From positions 43,309-107,308 of the forward strand of contig JAJFVL010000004.1 in NCBI GenBank assembly GCA_021371855.1: 64,000 bases of DNA, written 5' to 3'. Of this stretch, positions 9,673 to 18,464 are shown piece after piece. The stretch comes from Bacteroidales bacterium (GTDB lineage: Bacteria; Bacteroidota; Bacteroidia; Bacteroidales; VadinHA17). The position numbers were made by a program, and so were the translations under genes. The first letter of the stretch is position 1, and each line of letters starts with the position of its first letter. A model generated the notes under the pieces. The model was not told where the DNA came from. It saw only the letters and a list, made by a program, of their open reading frames with translations, and did not search any database.

Positions 9673-10314
9673 TTATTTTATAATGGTTATTGCTTCAAGA
9701 ATTATTACAGCAACTGCACACCCCGGATCTATTTTCCCCTGGGTTTGATCTCCCAGCCATGCAGCCCTACCGATAAGACTCTTCAAAGGTGTTACCCGGT
9801 CACGACCTTCTCTTGCGGCTTCGACCATTTTTATGCCGGCATCTTTAAGAGGCATTCCAGAGTCTAAAGCACTTTTCAAGGCGTCAGATGCAGGTAAAAG
9901 AGCATCAAGAACAGTCTTGTCATTAAGCTTTGCTTTTCCTCGTTCCTGAATTCCTAAAGCTGCTGCAAGAAGAATATCCGGAAGAGTGGCAATTGATAGT
10001 TGATTATTACCCTTGACTTTCATACCAGCACGCATGAGAGCAGTTGACATCAATGTCCCAAATGAAGATGACCCTGCACGATTGGCAACTAAACCTGCAT
10101 CGACAAGAAACTTGCCTAAATCATCAACCTGGGTTGTAGTTATGTATTCACGAAGTGCAAGTGATATCTTGTTCATTGTAATTCCCAGGTCTCCGTCTCC
10201 AATGGCCTGGTCCAGCTGTGTTAAATAATCATGATTTGTTTCGAGAGCTTGACATACACGTAAAGCGGCTGTTTTGAAGTGGTCTATAGAAATTGAATTT
10301 TTCTGTGTATCCAT
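9673..10314 (-). CDS. dhaL: dihydroxyacetone kinase subunit DhaL (ATP/ADP-binding)
   Basis: DhaL carries the nucleotide-binding half of dihydroxyacetone kinase. The metal-nucleotide site is seen as D35 and G-D-G-D-L-G with D40 and D42, followed by GSSSFGTLMSTALMRAG and DALLPASDAL, all family hallmarks. The protein is 213 residues from the ATG at 10314; a longer frame from 10362 would overlap dhaK. It begins 10 bp after the dhaK stop. No DhaM/PTS phosphodonor gene lies nearby, so the pair may use ATP directly, or be fed by a PTS encoded elsewhere. Confidence 0.92.
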   Translation of the reverse strand: MDTQKNSISIDHFKTAALRVCQALETNHDYLTQLDQAIGDGDLGITMNKISLALREYITTTQVDDLGKFLVDAGLVANRAGSSSFGTLMSTALMRAGMKVKGNNQLSIATLPDILLAAALGIQERGKAKLNDKTVLDALLPASDALKSALDSGMPLKDAGIKMVEAAREGRDRVTPLKSLIGRAAWLGDQTQGKIDPGCAVAVIILEAITIIK

Positions 10315-10324
10315 GGTCAGATCA

Positions 10325-11326
10325 TTAAAATTTTTTGAAAAATGGAGTATAAGAAGGTTCATCCAACAGGGTTTTCATCTCATCATCAACTTTGAAAAGT
10401 GTAATTGAAAATCCACTCATCTCCATGGATGTTGCAAATTCTCCGATATAAGGCTTATGTATCTTAAGTAAATTCCCGGTAAGTATTTCATGAATTTTTC
10501 TGTACACAATATAAAGCTCTTCAGGAGGTGTAGCTCCCAAGCTATTGATCAATACAGCAAAGGTGTCACCGGATATGGGATTCAGCTCTTCCAGAACTGT
10601 ATCTATCATTTTCGTTGTAATAACATCGGCACTTTGCAGTTTTTCCCTGCTTATGCCGCGTTCGCCGTGTACCCCCATACCAATTTCCATTTCATCATCA
10701 CCAATGGAAAAAGTTGGTTTTCCTATACGAGGAACTGTACAGGGGGATAAGGCTACTCCAATAGTTCGAATATTATTCAGTGCTTTTTCTGTAACGAGAA
10801 CAACTTCTTCAAGTGATCCGCCTCTTGCAGCTTTTGCACCTGCAATTTTAAAGGCAAATGCCATACCTGCTATACCACGTCTTTGTTTTGCATTCGAAGC
10901 AGGTGCTGAAGCTACGTCGTCAGCAACAAGTACGGTTTTAACTGTAATGCCTTCCATCTCAGCCAGCTCGGCTGCCATATCAAAGTTCATTACATCTCCG
11001 CCGTAATTTAAGTATAAATATAATACCCCTTTTCCACCATTAATCTTGCGTGTAACTTCGAGCATTTGTTCAGCATGTGGTGATGCAAATATGTCACCAA
11101 CAGCAACTCCATCGAGCATTCCTTTTCCAACATAGCCGATAAAAAGAGGCAGGTGACCAGATCCGCCACCTGTAGCTATTCCCACTTTACCTGAAACCGG
11201 TGCATCGGCACGAACAATACAGTGAATATCTCCTGCAGTACAAATAAGACTGTCCGGATGAGCTTTTAATAAACCATCAAGCATTTCGGTAACATAATTT
11301 TCCGGATTATTAAGTATCTTTTTCAT
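10325..11326 (-). CDS. dhaK: dihydroxyacetone kinase subunit DhaK (substrate-binding)
   Basis: DhaK binds dihydroxyacetone or related short keto-sugars as a hemiaminal with a histidine. That residue is His220 in MEIGMGVHGERGIS, and the phosphate/substrate loop GGGSGH is at 53-58. The length of 333 residues matches stand-alone DhaK of two-subunit kinases. The order dhaK, dhaL, aldolase is compact, which suggests one transcript starting in the 11.33-11.76 kb gap. Some DhaK homologues act on erythrulose or other C3-C4 sugars, so the true substrate may not be dihydroxyacetone. Confidence 0.92.
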   Translation of the reverse strand: MKKILNNPENYVTEMLDGLLKAHPDSLICTAGDIHCIVRADAPVSGKVGIATGGGSGHLPLFIGYVGKGMLDGVAVGDIFASPHAEQMLEVTRKINGGKGVLYLYLNYGGDVMNFDMAAELAEMEGITVKTVLVADDVASAPASNAKQRRGIAGMAFAFKIAGAKAARGGSLEEVVLVTEKALNNIRTIGVALSPCTVPRIGKPTFSIGDDEMEIGMGVHGERGISREKLQSADVITTKMIDTVLEELNPISGDTFAVLINSLGATPPEELYIVYRKIHEILTGNLLKIHKPYIGEFATSMEMSGFSITLFKVDDEMKTLLDEPSYTPFFKKF

Positions 11327-11764
11327 GTTTAAAGGATTAAACTGTACATTTTACATAATATATCCATGAAGGTATCAGAATACCTACTCTGTATCTGGAT
11401 TTTTTGCTCTTAAAAAGATTATTATTGATTATTCGACTAATAATCAATTAACTGAAGTTTAAAATTACAAGTATTTAAAATTATTAATTTCTTTTTCAAT
11501 GAAAGCGGTGATCAACAACGTCTCCCTTCGATATGAAGGATCCTGAACAAAGATCATCTTGCTTCTACTCCCATTTGACCTTTGAGTGTATTAATAATCT
11601 GCTACTTAATAAAGAATGTTTTTTTTTAATAGAAAAAAAAACACATTCAGAGTAAGTATTCAGATATTTCTAGGGATATATATATTATCGAAAGATAAAA
11701 GCTAGATTTATTTACTGAGCAACAACTTATTTATTAGTAAATCTATTTAAACTAAAACGGAACA
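11327..11764. promoter_or_regulatory. divergent control region between dhaK and the E2 gene
   Basis: This 438-bp gap separates two divergent gene sets. It contains an A/T hairpin: GAATGTTTTTTTTT (11614-11627) against AAAAAAAAACACATTC (11633-11648), with one bulge and with flanking ACTTA/TAAGT that can extend the stem. A second weak dyad, AGATTTA...TAAATCT, lies at about 11703-11748, just before the E2 start. No gene is seen. Confidence 0.4.
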
Positions 11765-13012
11765 ATGGCTATACCTGTTATCATGCCCCGCCAGGGACAA
11801 TCTGTTGAAACTTGTATCATTGGTGAATGGTATAATAAGAAAGGAGACCATGTTGAAGTTGGTGATATCATTTTATCTTATGAAACCGATAAAGCGTCAT
11901 TTGATCTTGAATCACCAGCTACCGGAGTAATCCTTGAAATATTTTATAGGTCCGGTGAGGAAGTTAAAGTACTCACCAATATTGCTGTTATCGGTCAGCC
12001 TGGTGAACCCGTAGATGCATTCATGCCTGAAAAAACTTCTGCAACTGCTGGTTCCTCTATTGGAGTTACTGCTTCTGAAGCATCAGCCCAGTTATCTGAT
12101 GTTCAAAAAACTGGGGAACAAATAATTGAAACTGTTAATGGAATCGATAAAATTAAAATCTCCCCACGGGCTAGGAATCTTGCTTCAAAGCTGAATATCC
12201 CTGTATCACAGATAAAAGGAACAGGTCCAATGGGCAAAATCAATGAAATAGATGTCGAAAATGCTGCAGCCAGTTTGCAGGCAACTAGCCTGGCAGAAAA
12301 CACTGATAAACAGGGATATTCCATTAAAAAAATATCTAATATAAGAAGGATTATTGCAGAAAACATGCATTCATCTCTCAAGAATGCAGCTCAGCTTACA
12401 CATCACACTAGTGCAAATGCCAAAAAAATCCTGGAGTATAGGAAAATTTTTAAAGATGATCCGGAAAAAGCAAAAGCTGAAAATATAACTATAAATGATA
12501 TGGTTTGCTATGCTGTGATCAAAGCACTGAAAATCAAACCGGAGATCAATTGCCATTTTCTGGGTGACAGTTTCAAAATTTTTTCCAAGGTTCATCTGGG
12601 TATAGCCGTAGATACTGAACGCGGACTTATGGTTCCTGCTTTGAAAAACGCAGATGATTATTCTTTACCTGAGCTATCCAGGGCATTGAAGTCACTGGCC
12701 GATCGGTGCAGAAAAGGCAATGTTGACCCGGAACTACTTGAAGGTGATGCAGCGTCGTTTACAGTATCCAATCTGGGATTTTATGGGGTCGAGATGTTCA
12801 CCCCTGTGCTAAACCTGCCCCAGGCAGGTATCCTGGGAATTAATACAATCATTAACCGTCCCGATGTGCTTAGTGATGGTTCCATAGGATCTGTTCCGGT
12901 TATCGGTCTATCATTAACCTATGATCACAGAGCGATCGACGGTGCTCCGGCATCTGCCTTTCTCAAAGAAGTAAAAGATCAAATAGAAATGTTTGATCTT
13001 AATGAGATTTGA
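11765..13012 (+). CDS. 2-oxoacid dehydrogenase complex E2, dihydrolipoamide acyltransferase
   Basis: This is the core acyltransferase of a 2-oxoacid dehydrogenase complex, moving an acyl group from E1-bound thiamine diphosphate through lipoate to CoA. Domains: lipoyl domain (about 1-78) with the lipoylated Lys43 in ETDKASFD; peripheral-subunit-binding domain (about 130-168, ISPRARNLASKLNI...GPMGKI); catalytic domain to residue 415 with the active-site D-H-R-A-I-D-G at His388 and Asp392. It is followed 208 bp later by a fused E1 gene on the same strand. No E3 gene is in the window. Pyruvate is the likely substrate, but branched-chain 2-oxoacids or acetoin cannot be excluded. Confidence 0.93.
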   Translation: MAIPVIMPRQGQSVETCIIGEWYNKKGDHVEVGDIILSYETDKASFDLESPATGVILEIFYRSGEEVKVLTNIAVIGQPGEPVDAFMPEKTSATAGSSIGVTASEASAQLSDVQKTGEQIIETVNGIDKIKISPRARNLASKLNIPVSQIKGTGPMGKINEIDVENAAASLQATSLAENTDKQGYSIKKISNIRRIIAENMHSSLKNAAQLTHHTSANAKKILEYRKIFKDDPEKAKAENITINDMVCYAVIKALKIKPEINCHFLGDSFKIFSKVHLGIAVDTERGLMVPALKNADDYSLPELSRALKSLADRCRKGNVDPELLEGDAASFTVSNLGFYGVEMFTPVLNLPQAGILGINTIINRPDVLSDGSIGSVPVIGLSLTYDHRAIDGAPASAFLKEVKDQIEMFDLNEI

Positions 13013-13220
13013 ATATTGACCATCAATTGTTTTAATCGGAACCATTTGTTGACCAGGGAGTTGGTACAATCTTAATAAACCATGATGTGAAACATATTTG
13101 CGGATTTTCTTTGGAAACTGGATTCTGGTCATAGTGGATGATCAACGAAAACCGAAAAGATAGTTATAGAGTATCAATGAATATTATCGCTTACAGTTAA
13201 ACCATTAAATATTAACAACG

Positions 13221-15689
13221 ATGCCCAAATCATTATTTATCGACCCAGATGTTGTCAGGCAAAAAGGAGAAATAACCTTCCGTGCTATTCCGGTAAACCA
13301 CTACCAAAAGACTATCGAAGAAGAGAAAGTGAATTTTTCAACTGCGGATTTCATAAGAATTTTCAGAGACATGCAGTTGATACGTGAATTTGAAACGATG
13401 TTTAATCAGATCAAGGTGGTGGGAGAATATAATGGAATATCTTACAATCATCCCGGCCCGGCTCACTTTTGTATCGGACAAGAGGCGGCTGCCGTCGGAA
13501 TGGCATACCACCTGACCGTTGATGATTATATTTTCGGATCCCACAGGAGTCATGGAGAAATGCTCGCTAAAGGACTTTCTGCTATTTATCAACTATCTGA
13601 AGATAATCTCATGAAGATAATGAGGAATTATTCAGATGGTGCTATACTGAAACTGGTTGAAAAATATCAGAAGGGAACAGTTGGGGAACTGGCGATCGAT
13701 TTTTTATTATTCGGTACACTGGCTGAAATTTTTGGCAGGGAAATTGGTTTCAATAAAGGTTTATGTGGTTCCATGCATGCTTTTTTCCCTCCATTTGGCG
13801 TATACCCCAACAACGCTATTGTTGGTGGCTCAGCAGATATTGCTGTTGGAACTGCACTGTTCAAAAAAGTCAATAAGAAGCCTGGTATAGTGATTGCTAA
13901 CATTGGTGACGCCGCAATGGGATGTGGACCTGTATGGGAAGGGATCTGTTTTTCTGCCATGGACCAGTTCAAAACCCTCTGGCAGGATCCTTACAATGGG
14001 GGACTTCCTGTCATGATTAATTTCATGAATAACCAGTATGGTATGGGTAGTCAGGCCAGCGGTGAAACTTTGGGATTGGGCATCCTGGCCAGGCTTGGAG
14101 CCGGAGTAAATCCCGACATGATGCATGCCGAGCGTGTAGATGGTTATAATCCCCTTGCTGTCATCGATGCATATAAACGCAAGAAAAAGATATTGGAGGA
14201 AAGGAACGGCCCCGTATTGCTCGATACCCTAACGTATCGTCTAACGGGTCATTCCGCTTCAGATGCCTCTTCATACAGGACGAAGGAAGAAATTGATGCA
14301 TGGAAAAAACAGGATCCGTTACTTTCTTACGGTACTCAGCTAGTGCAGGCAGGTATTGCTGGCGAGGATCAACTCGATCAGATAAGGGAATGGACGAAGG
14401 ATAAAGTTTTCGAAATTTTAAAACTTGCATCAGACGATCATATCTCACCAAGGCTGGATCTTGACTCCAATCCTGAAGCAATTGGCAATTTTATGTTTTC
14501 TAATGAATCACTCGACAGGATGGCTGAAGGAACGCCTGAGGTACTCCTGTCTTATGAGGATAATCCAAGGATTCAGCAGATCAGGAAAAAAGTACGTTTT
14601 GGTCTTGACAATAATGGCAATCCTCTTTCGAAAGTCAAGGTTTATCAGCTTCGGGATGGATTATTCGAAGCTATCCTTGACAGGTTTTATAAAGATCCAA
14701 CCTTAGTGGCATATGGTGAAGAAAACCGTGACTGGGGTGGCTCCTTTGCCGTTTATCGTGGTTTAACTGAGGCACTTCCCTATAACCGCCTTTTCAACAC
14801 ACCAATTTCTGAAGCCGCTATAGTCGGATCAGCAATTGGGTATGGGATAGCCGGGGGGAGGGTACTTGCAGAAATCATGTATTCCGACTTCCTGGGACGT
14901 TGCGGAGACGAAGTTTTTAACCAGTTACCAAAATGGCAGGCCATGAGCGGGAACATTCTAAAGATGCCTGTGGTGATCAGGTTATCCGTGGGTATGAAAT
15001 ACGGTGCACAGCATTCTCAGGACTGGTCATCATTTGTTGCTCATGTCCCCGGATTAAAGGTTGTTTTTCCAGTTACCCCATATGATGCGAAAGGATTGAT
15101 GAATGCGTCTCTACAGGGAACAGATCCGGTAATATTTTTTGAAAGCCAAAGAATATACGATATTGGAGAATGGTTCCATGGAGGGGGCGTACCTGAAGAA
15201 TATTATGAAATACCAATAGGTGAACCTGATATCAAAAGGGAAGGAGAAGATATTACCATCCTAACAGTCGGACCCGCACTCTATACAGCAATTAAAGCTT
15301 CAGATATTCTGAAGGATAAATATGGTTTATCAGCAGAGATCATTGATGCAAGGAGTCTCGTTCCATTCAACTATGAACCTGTTATTGAATCGCTGAGGAA
15401 AACAGGAAAAATACTCCTTGTAAGTGAAGCGATATCAAGGGGTTCTTTCTTGAAAGAAATGGCACAAACAATTACTGAACTTGCATTTGATGAACTCGAT
15501 GTACCTCCAGTAGTTGTCGGTTCCAGGAATTGGATCGTCCCGGCTTATGAAATGGAAAGATACATTTTCCCCCAGGAAAATTGGATACTGGATGCAATCC
15601 ATGAAAAACTCATGCCATTGAAAGGGTATCAGATGTCAAATAATTATACATATTCTGAACAGATCCGGCGGAATCGGCTGGGAATATAA
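13221..15689 (+). CDS. fused E1 alpha-beta subunit of a 2-oxoacid dehydrogenase
   Basis: This 822-residue protein joins the alpha (about 40-460) and beta (about 470-815) subunits of a thiamine-diphosphate dehydrogenase. The alpha half has [36 protein letters not shown]-like [15 protein letters not shown] and the cofactor motif, here G229-D-A ending in N270-N. The beta half has [34 protein letters not shown] and [15 protein letters not shown]. The usual G-D-G is G-D-A and the stretch to the paired asparagines is longer than usual (about 40 residues). The E2 gene precedes it. Single-chain E1 proteins of this type are common in Bacteroidota. Confidence 0.92.
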   Translation: MPKSLFIDPDVVRQKGEITFRAIPVNHYQKTIEEEKVNFSTADFIRIFRDMQLIREFETMFNQIKVVGEYNGISYNHPGPAHFCIGQEAAAVGMAYHLTVDDYIFGSHRSHGEMLAKGLSAIYQLSEDNLMKIMRNYSDGAILKLVEKYQKGTVGELAIDFLLFGTLAEIFGREIGFNKGLCGSMHAFFPPFGVYPNNAIVGGSADIAVGTALFKKVNKKPGIVIANIGDAAMGCGPVWEGICFSAMDQFKTLWQDPYNGGLPVMINFMNNQYGMGSQASGETLGLGILARLGAGVNPDMMHAERVDGYNPLAVIDAYKRKKKILEERNGPVLLDTLTYRLTGHSASDASSYRTKEEIDAWKKQDPLLSYGTQLVQAGIAGEDQLDQIREWTKDKVFEILKLASDDHISPRLDLDSNPEAIGNFMFSNESLDRMAEGTPEVLLSYEDNPRIQQIRKKVRFGLDNNGNPLSKVKVYQLRDGLFEAILDRFYKDPTLVAYGEENRDWGGSFAVYRGLTEALPYNRLFNTPISEAAIVGSAIGYGIAGGRVLAEIMYSDFLGRCGDEVFNQLPKWQAMSGNILKMPVVIRLSVGMKYGAQHSQDWSSFVAHVPGLKVVFPVTPYDAKGLMNASLQGTDPVIFFESQRIYDIGEWFHGGGVPEEYYEIPIGEPDIKREGEDITILTVGPALYTAIKASDILKDKYGLSAEIIDARSLVPFNYEPVIESLRKTGKILLVSEAISRGSFLKEMAQTITELAFDELDVPPVVVGSRNWIVPAYEMERYIFPQENWILDAIHEKLMPLKGYQMSNNYTYSEQIRRNRLGI

Positions 15690-15718
15690 AATTTCGGTTA
15701 TAAGCAGAAGACTAAGGC

Positions 15719-15892
15719 TCAGATTCCTTTCCTAAGCTGATGCTCCTTCAATTGCATTAACTTCAGATTGTCTGTTTTTGCGCTAATTCTAAGAGGCTTA
15801 CCTGTATAATTGCGAATTTCCAATTCAACCTGCCTTTCTTACGATTTTTTTGTACTATATTTGCCGTAAACTCGAAGGCGGGCAGTGATCAT
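15719..15892 (-). pseudogene. remnant of a small gene interrupted by a stop codon
   Basis: From an ATG at 15892 the frame reads 17 residues (MITARLRVYGKYSTKKS), then TAA at 15839-15841, then continues for 39 protein-like residues (beginning ERQVELEIRNYTGKPL and ending KEHQLRKGI) to TGA at 15719-15721. The continuous amphipathic, charged reading on both sides of one stop suggests a decayed small gene. The family is not recognised. Chance is possible at this length. Confidence 0.35.
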
Positions 15893-15929
15893 CTCTTTTT
15901 TTGGTTTCATCTGTTAATCAAAGAGTTAA

Positions 15930-16007
15930 AAAAAGGTACATTTGCCTTTATGTTTTTTGAAATGCTGATTAAATGTAATGTTAATTTTGTTACAAATGTA
16001 CCTTTTT
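15930..16007. repeat. 15-bp perfect inverted repeat with a 48-base spacer
   Basis: AAAAAGGTACATTTG (15930-15944) and CAAATGTACCTTTTT (15993-16007) are exact reverse complements, 80 bp upstream of tRNA-Val. The arms could be ends of a small degenerate insertion or a long-loop hairpin ending in T residues on the plus strand. Confidence 0.5.
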
Positions 16008-16087
16008 ATCCAAAATTGGCAAAACAGTTAATTATTGATAATTAGAGCATTAGAAAAACAGCAAACAGGAATTTTGACCAAAATTAC

Positions 16088-16162
16088 GGGTTGTTAGCTC
16101 AGTTGGTTTAGAGCATTACCTTGACAGGGTAGGGGTCACTGGTTCGAATCCAGTACAACCCA
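16088..16162 (+). tRNA. tRNA-Val, anticodon GAC
   Basis: The 75 bases fold into a full cloverleaf: acceptor GGGTTGT/ACAACCC, D-arm GCTC/GAGC, anticodon stem TTACC/GGTAG with loop TTGACAG (anticodon GAC), a 5-base variable loop, and T-arm ACTGG-TTCGAAT-CCAGT. The discriminator is A162 and CCA is not encoded. GAC reads valine codons GUC and GUU. Confidence 0.96.
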
Positions 16163-16171
16163 CAGAAACAA

Positions 16172-16209
16172 AAAAAAGCCTTGATATACAATAAGATAGA
16201 GGCTTTTTT
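16172..16209 (+). terminator. rho-independent terminator after tRNA-Val
   Basis: AAAAAAGCCT (16172-16181) pairs with AGGCTTTTTT (16200-16209) around an 18-base loop, ten bases past the tRNA. The T-run belongs to the 3' arm. The following gap to 16476 shows no gene. Confidence 0.8.
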
Positions 16210-16476
16210 GATTGTTAATTCTGAAACATAGCTGAAATATTTTTTACGTCTAAAGCTAATAAGGATATCTATCGCAGGTTCCCATAGAGCGATTACTTCA
16301 AATTCTCATTATTCATTTTCTTGAAATCAAAAGCGTCATCATAATTTATCTTAATATAACCAGTTCAATTTGTCCACTTTGAAAATATTATGTTCCTCTT
16401 TTCAGGTCAATTTATAAAACCAATATGAGAAAACATTTGTCTAGTTTAGGAATTATCTTGAAATAGTCAGATGTCC

Positions 16477-17691
16477 TTATTTTTTATTTTTGTAATAAAT
16501 AATCAATTGGATAGAATTATTCAAATTGTATGTGTAATCATTCACATAATTACCAAAAAATCGGGGAGAATATTCAAAATGATATCCGAATGAAATTCCT
16601 AGCCTTGGAGAAATTACATAATTCAGTCCTAATCCAGAGTTTAACCCATATTGAAATGAATAAATTCCTCGATCCTCTTTAAAAGGATAATCCTTCTTTA
16701 TATGGTTTATAAGATATTGATCGTATTTTTTATATGCAAGTCTGAAGTTAAGGTTTATTCCAAGTGAAATATACGGATTCAGCTTTTTATGAGAGAAATT
16801 ATAATTCAATTGAAGTGGAATTCTTATGTAATCAATTTTGCAGATTTTATCATCCTTAATAACTAAAGAAAGGTCAGTTGTGTCATATTTATATAAGGAA
16901 TTTTGAAACATGATATTAAGTCTTGAAGAGAATTTTGAGGATAGCAGTGGCAGGTTTGATATGTTTAAAGCTAATCCATATTCTATTGAGTTTGAGGGAT
17001 ACACCTTCTCGGGTATCGAATTGTTTAGTTTGAGGTTGGAACTAAGAAAGCCTGCCGAAATCCCAAATTCGATTTTCACTTTTCTATTCCTGTCTTCATA
17101 GATTATACAATCGCCAGTTTTACAAGTCCTGTCATGATAATCTTTTGTAATTTTAATTAATGATTTACTATCAAAAAAAACGGTTTCTATTCTGGGTTGA
17201 AGCGAAGGGCAATCCCTGAAATAAAACTTCAAAAGGCCAATATATTCTTTATTATCGTGGATATAATGTTTGTTGTCTACATCAGATACATGAGAAGTGT
17301 TTGTCAATTCAATTAACGAATCATCTTCTAACAAAAGAAAATATCTGACTACAGAAACAGATTGTGTGTAGGTTAATATGCTTGCTCTCCCCTCTATTAA
17401 CCATTCTAAAAATACTTTCTGAGGCTTATTGTTTACCAGGATCTCTCTTGATACAAAGTATTTACTGTGGATAAACCTAAAAGCTTTTATATCTGCGGGT
17501 TTATAAATTTGTGCATCACTGTTGAGTTGTACTTGAAATACACAATGATCTGAATTTAAAAGAGATCCTTCAAAATTAATGTATCCAAATATTGTATCAT
17601 TGCCATTATAAACAATATATCCTTCTTTAAACTGTGAAAAACCTGAAATGCAGACGATTGTGAATAAGCTAATTAAGTATAATTGTTTCAT
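16477..17691 (-). CDS. predicted outer-membrane beta-barrel protein, function unknown
   Basis: A 404-residue exported protein. The signal peptide is MKQLYLISLFTIVCISGFSQ. The middle part is soluble-looking beta (GYIVYNGNDTIFGYINFEG, LIKITKDYHDRTCKTGDC). The last 190 residues alternate hydrophobic and polar with aromatic turns (LGINLNFRLAYKKYDQYL, GISFGYHFEYSPRFFGNY), as in PorT/OmpA-like small barrels that are frequent in Bacteroidota. No catalytic motif is seen. It stands alone between tRNA-Val and a 770-bp gap. Confidence 0.65.
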   Translation of the reverse strand: MKQLYLISLFTIVCISGFSQFKEGYIVYNGNDTIFGYINFEGSLLNSDHCVFQVQLNSDAQIYKPADIKAFRFIHSKYFVSREILVNNKPQKVFLEWLIEGRASILTYTQSVSVVRYFLLLEDDSLIELTNTSHVSDVDNKHYIHDNKEYIGLLKFYFRDCPSLQPRIETVFFDSKSLIKITKDYHDRTCKTGDCIIYEDRNRKVKIEFGISAGFLSSNLKLNNSIPEKVYPSNSIEYGLALNISNLPLLSSKFSSRLNIMFQNSLYKYDTTDLSLVIKDDKICKIDYIRIPLQLNYNFSHKKLNPYISLGINLNFRLAYKKYDQYLINHIKKDYPFKEDRGIYSFQYGLNSGLGLNYVISPRLGISFGYHFEYSPRFFGNYVNDYTYNLNNSIQLIIYYKNKK

Positions 17692-18464
17692 TATTTTTAT
17701 TTTTTAATAGTGAGTGCTTAATATTTTAATTAATAGTAAATACTGGTGCCAATACTCAATATGTTTATTAATTATCCTTATACCATGTTTTCCTTATTAT
17801 TTGAACAATAATGATGTTTCTTTAATTAAACTAATTCTCTTATGTAACTATTTTTGTTATTTCACTTGACAACTGAATTTTTCAATGCTGAAGGACTACT
17901 TTGACAGATTGAAAAATCGACATGTTTTTACCCTTAATCCATAAAGGGAACATGTTGATTTTTCAGTTTTTCACCCTTTAGGATCGAGGTAAAAAAAGCT
18001 GAAAAATAATAACTTCATTTACCTGTCAAAGTAGAACTAAGTGTCAAAGTTTGCTAAATAGGACCAACTTATTTATGCGATTATTAAAATTCCATATTAA
18101 TGTCAAAATTGCAAAACAATTATCCTATTAATACGCTGAAATAAACACTTATAATATGCGTATTTTTGACCTTGACTATTCACAATTCATTTTAAAGTTA
18201 AACAAAATATTGAAATGGTTATACAAAAACTTCTCTTTTTAATAGTCCGATTCTACAAAACCCCTTCATCCGCCTTGTTATAAAAATTTCCTTCGGAGGA
18301 TATTATTAAATGACCCAGCGGTTATGTATCCATCAAGTTCCCAGATGCCTTTATTTTCTGTGTTATGTTCAGATCAGAGTCACCAGGTTGCACATTATTA
18401 CTGACATATTAATATACCACGAAAAGCTTTCAGTAATTGATTTACAATTTTTGTTCTAAGGTTT
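17692..18464. other. 773-bp intergenic region with nested palindromes
   Basis: Apart from the palindromic element at 17896-18034, no gene is convincing. A 28-codon frame at 18156-18242 (+) reads like a peptide but has no visible ribosome site. A short TCCT-TCGG-AGGA hairpin lies near 18290. Confidence 0.5.
17896..18034. repeat. 139-bp nested palindromic element (MITE-like or structured RNA)
   Basis: The ends are a perfect 12-bp inverted repeat, CTACTTTGACAG (17896-17907) and CTGTCAAAGTAG (18023-18034). Inside, TGAAAAATCGACATGTT (17910-17926) pairs with AACATGTTGATTTTTCA (17949-17965; one mismatch) and CCCTT (17931-17935) with AAGGG (17944-17948), giving a 22-bp hairpin. The right part can also pair TTTTTCAG...CACC with GGTAAAAAAAGCTGAAAAA, an alternative fold. 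Confidence 0.5.

Noticed and set aside
16293..16361. Minus-strand peptide ending in NNENLK
   Set aside because: Only about 22 codons, no start codon; too short to call a gene remnant.
18156..18242. 28-codon frame starting MRIFDLDYSQF
   Set aside because: The peptide reads plausibly, but there is no ribosome site or promoter and the length allows chance.
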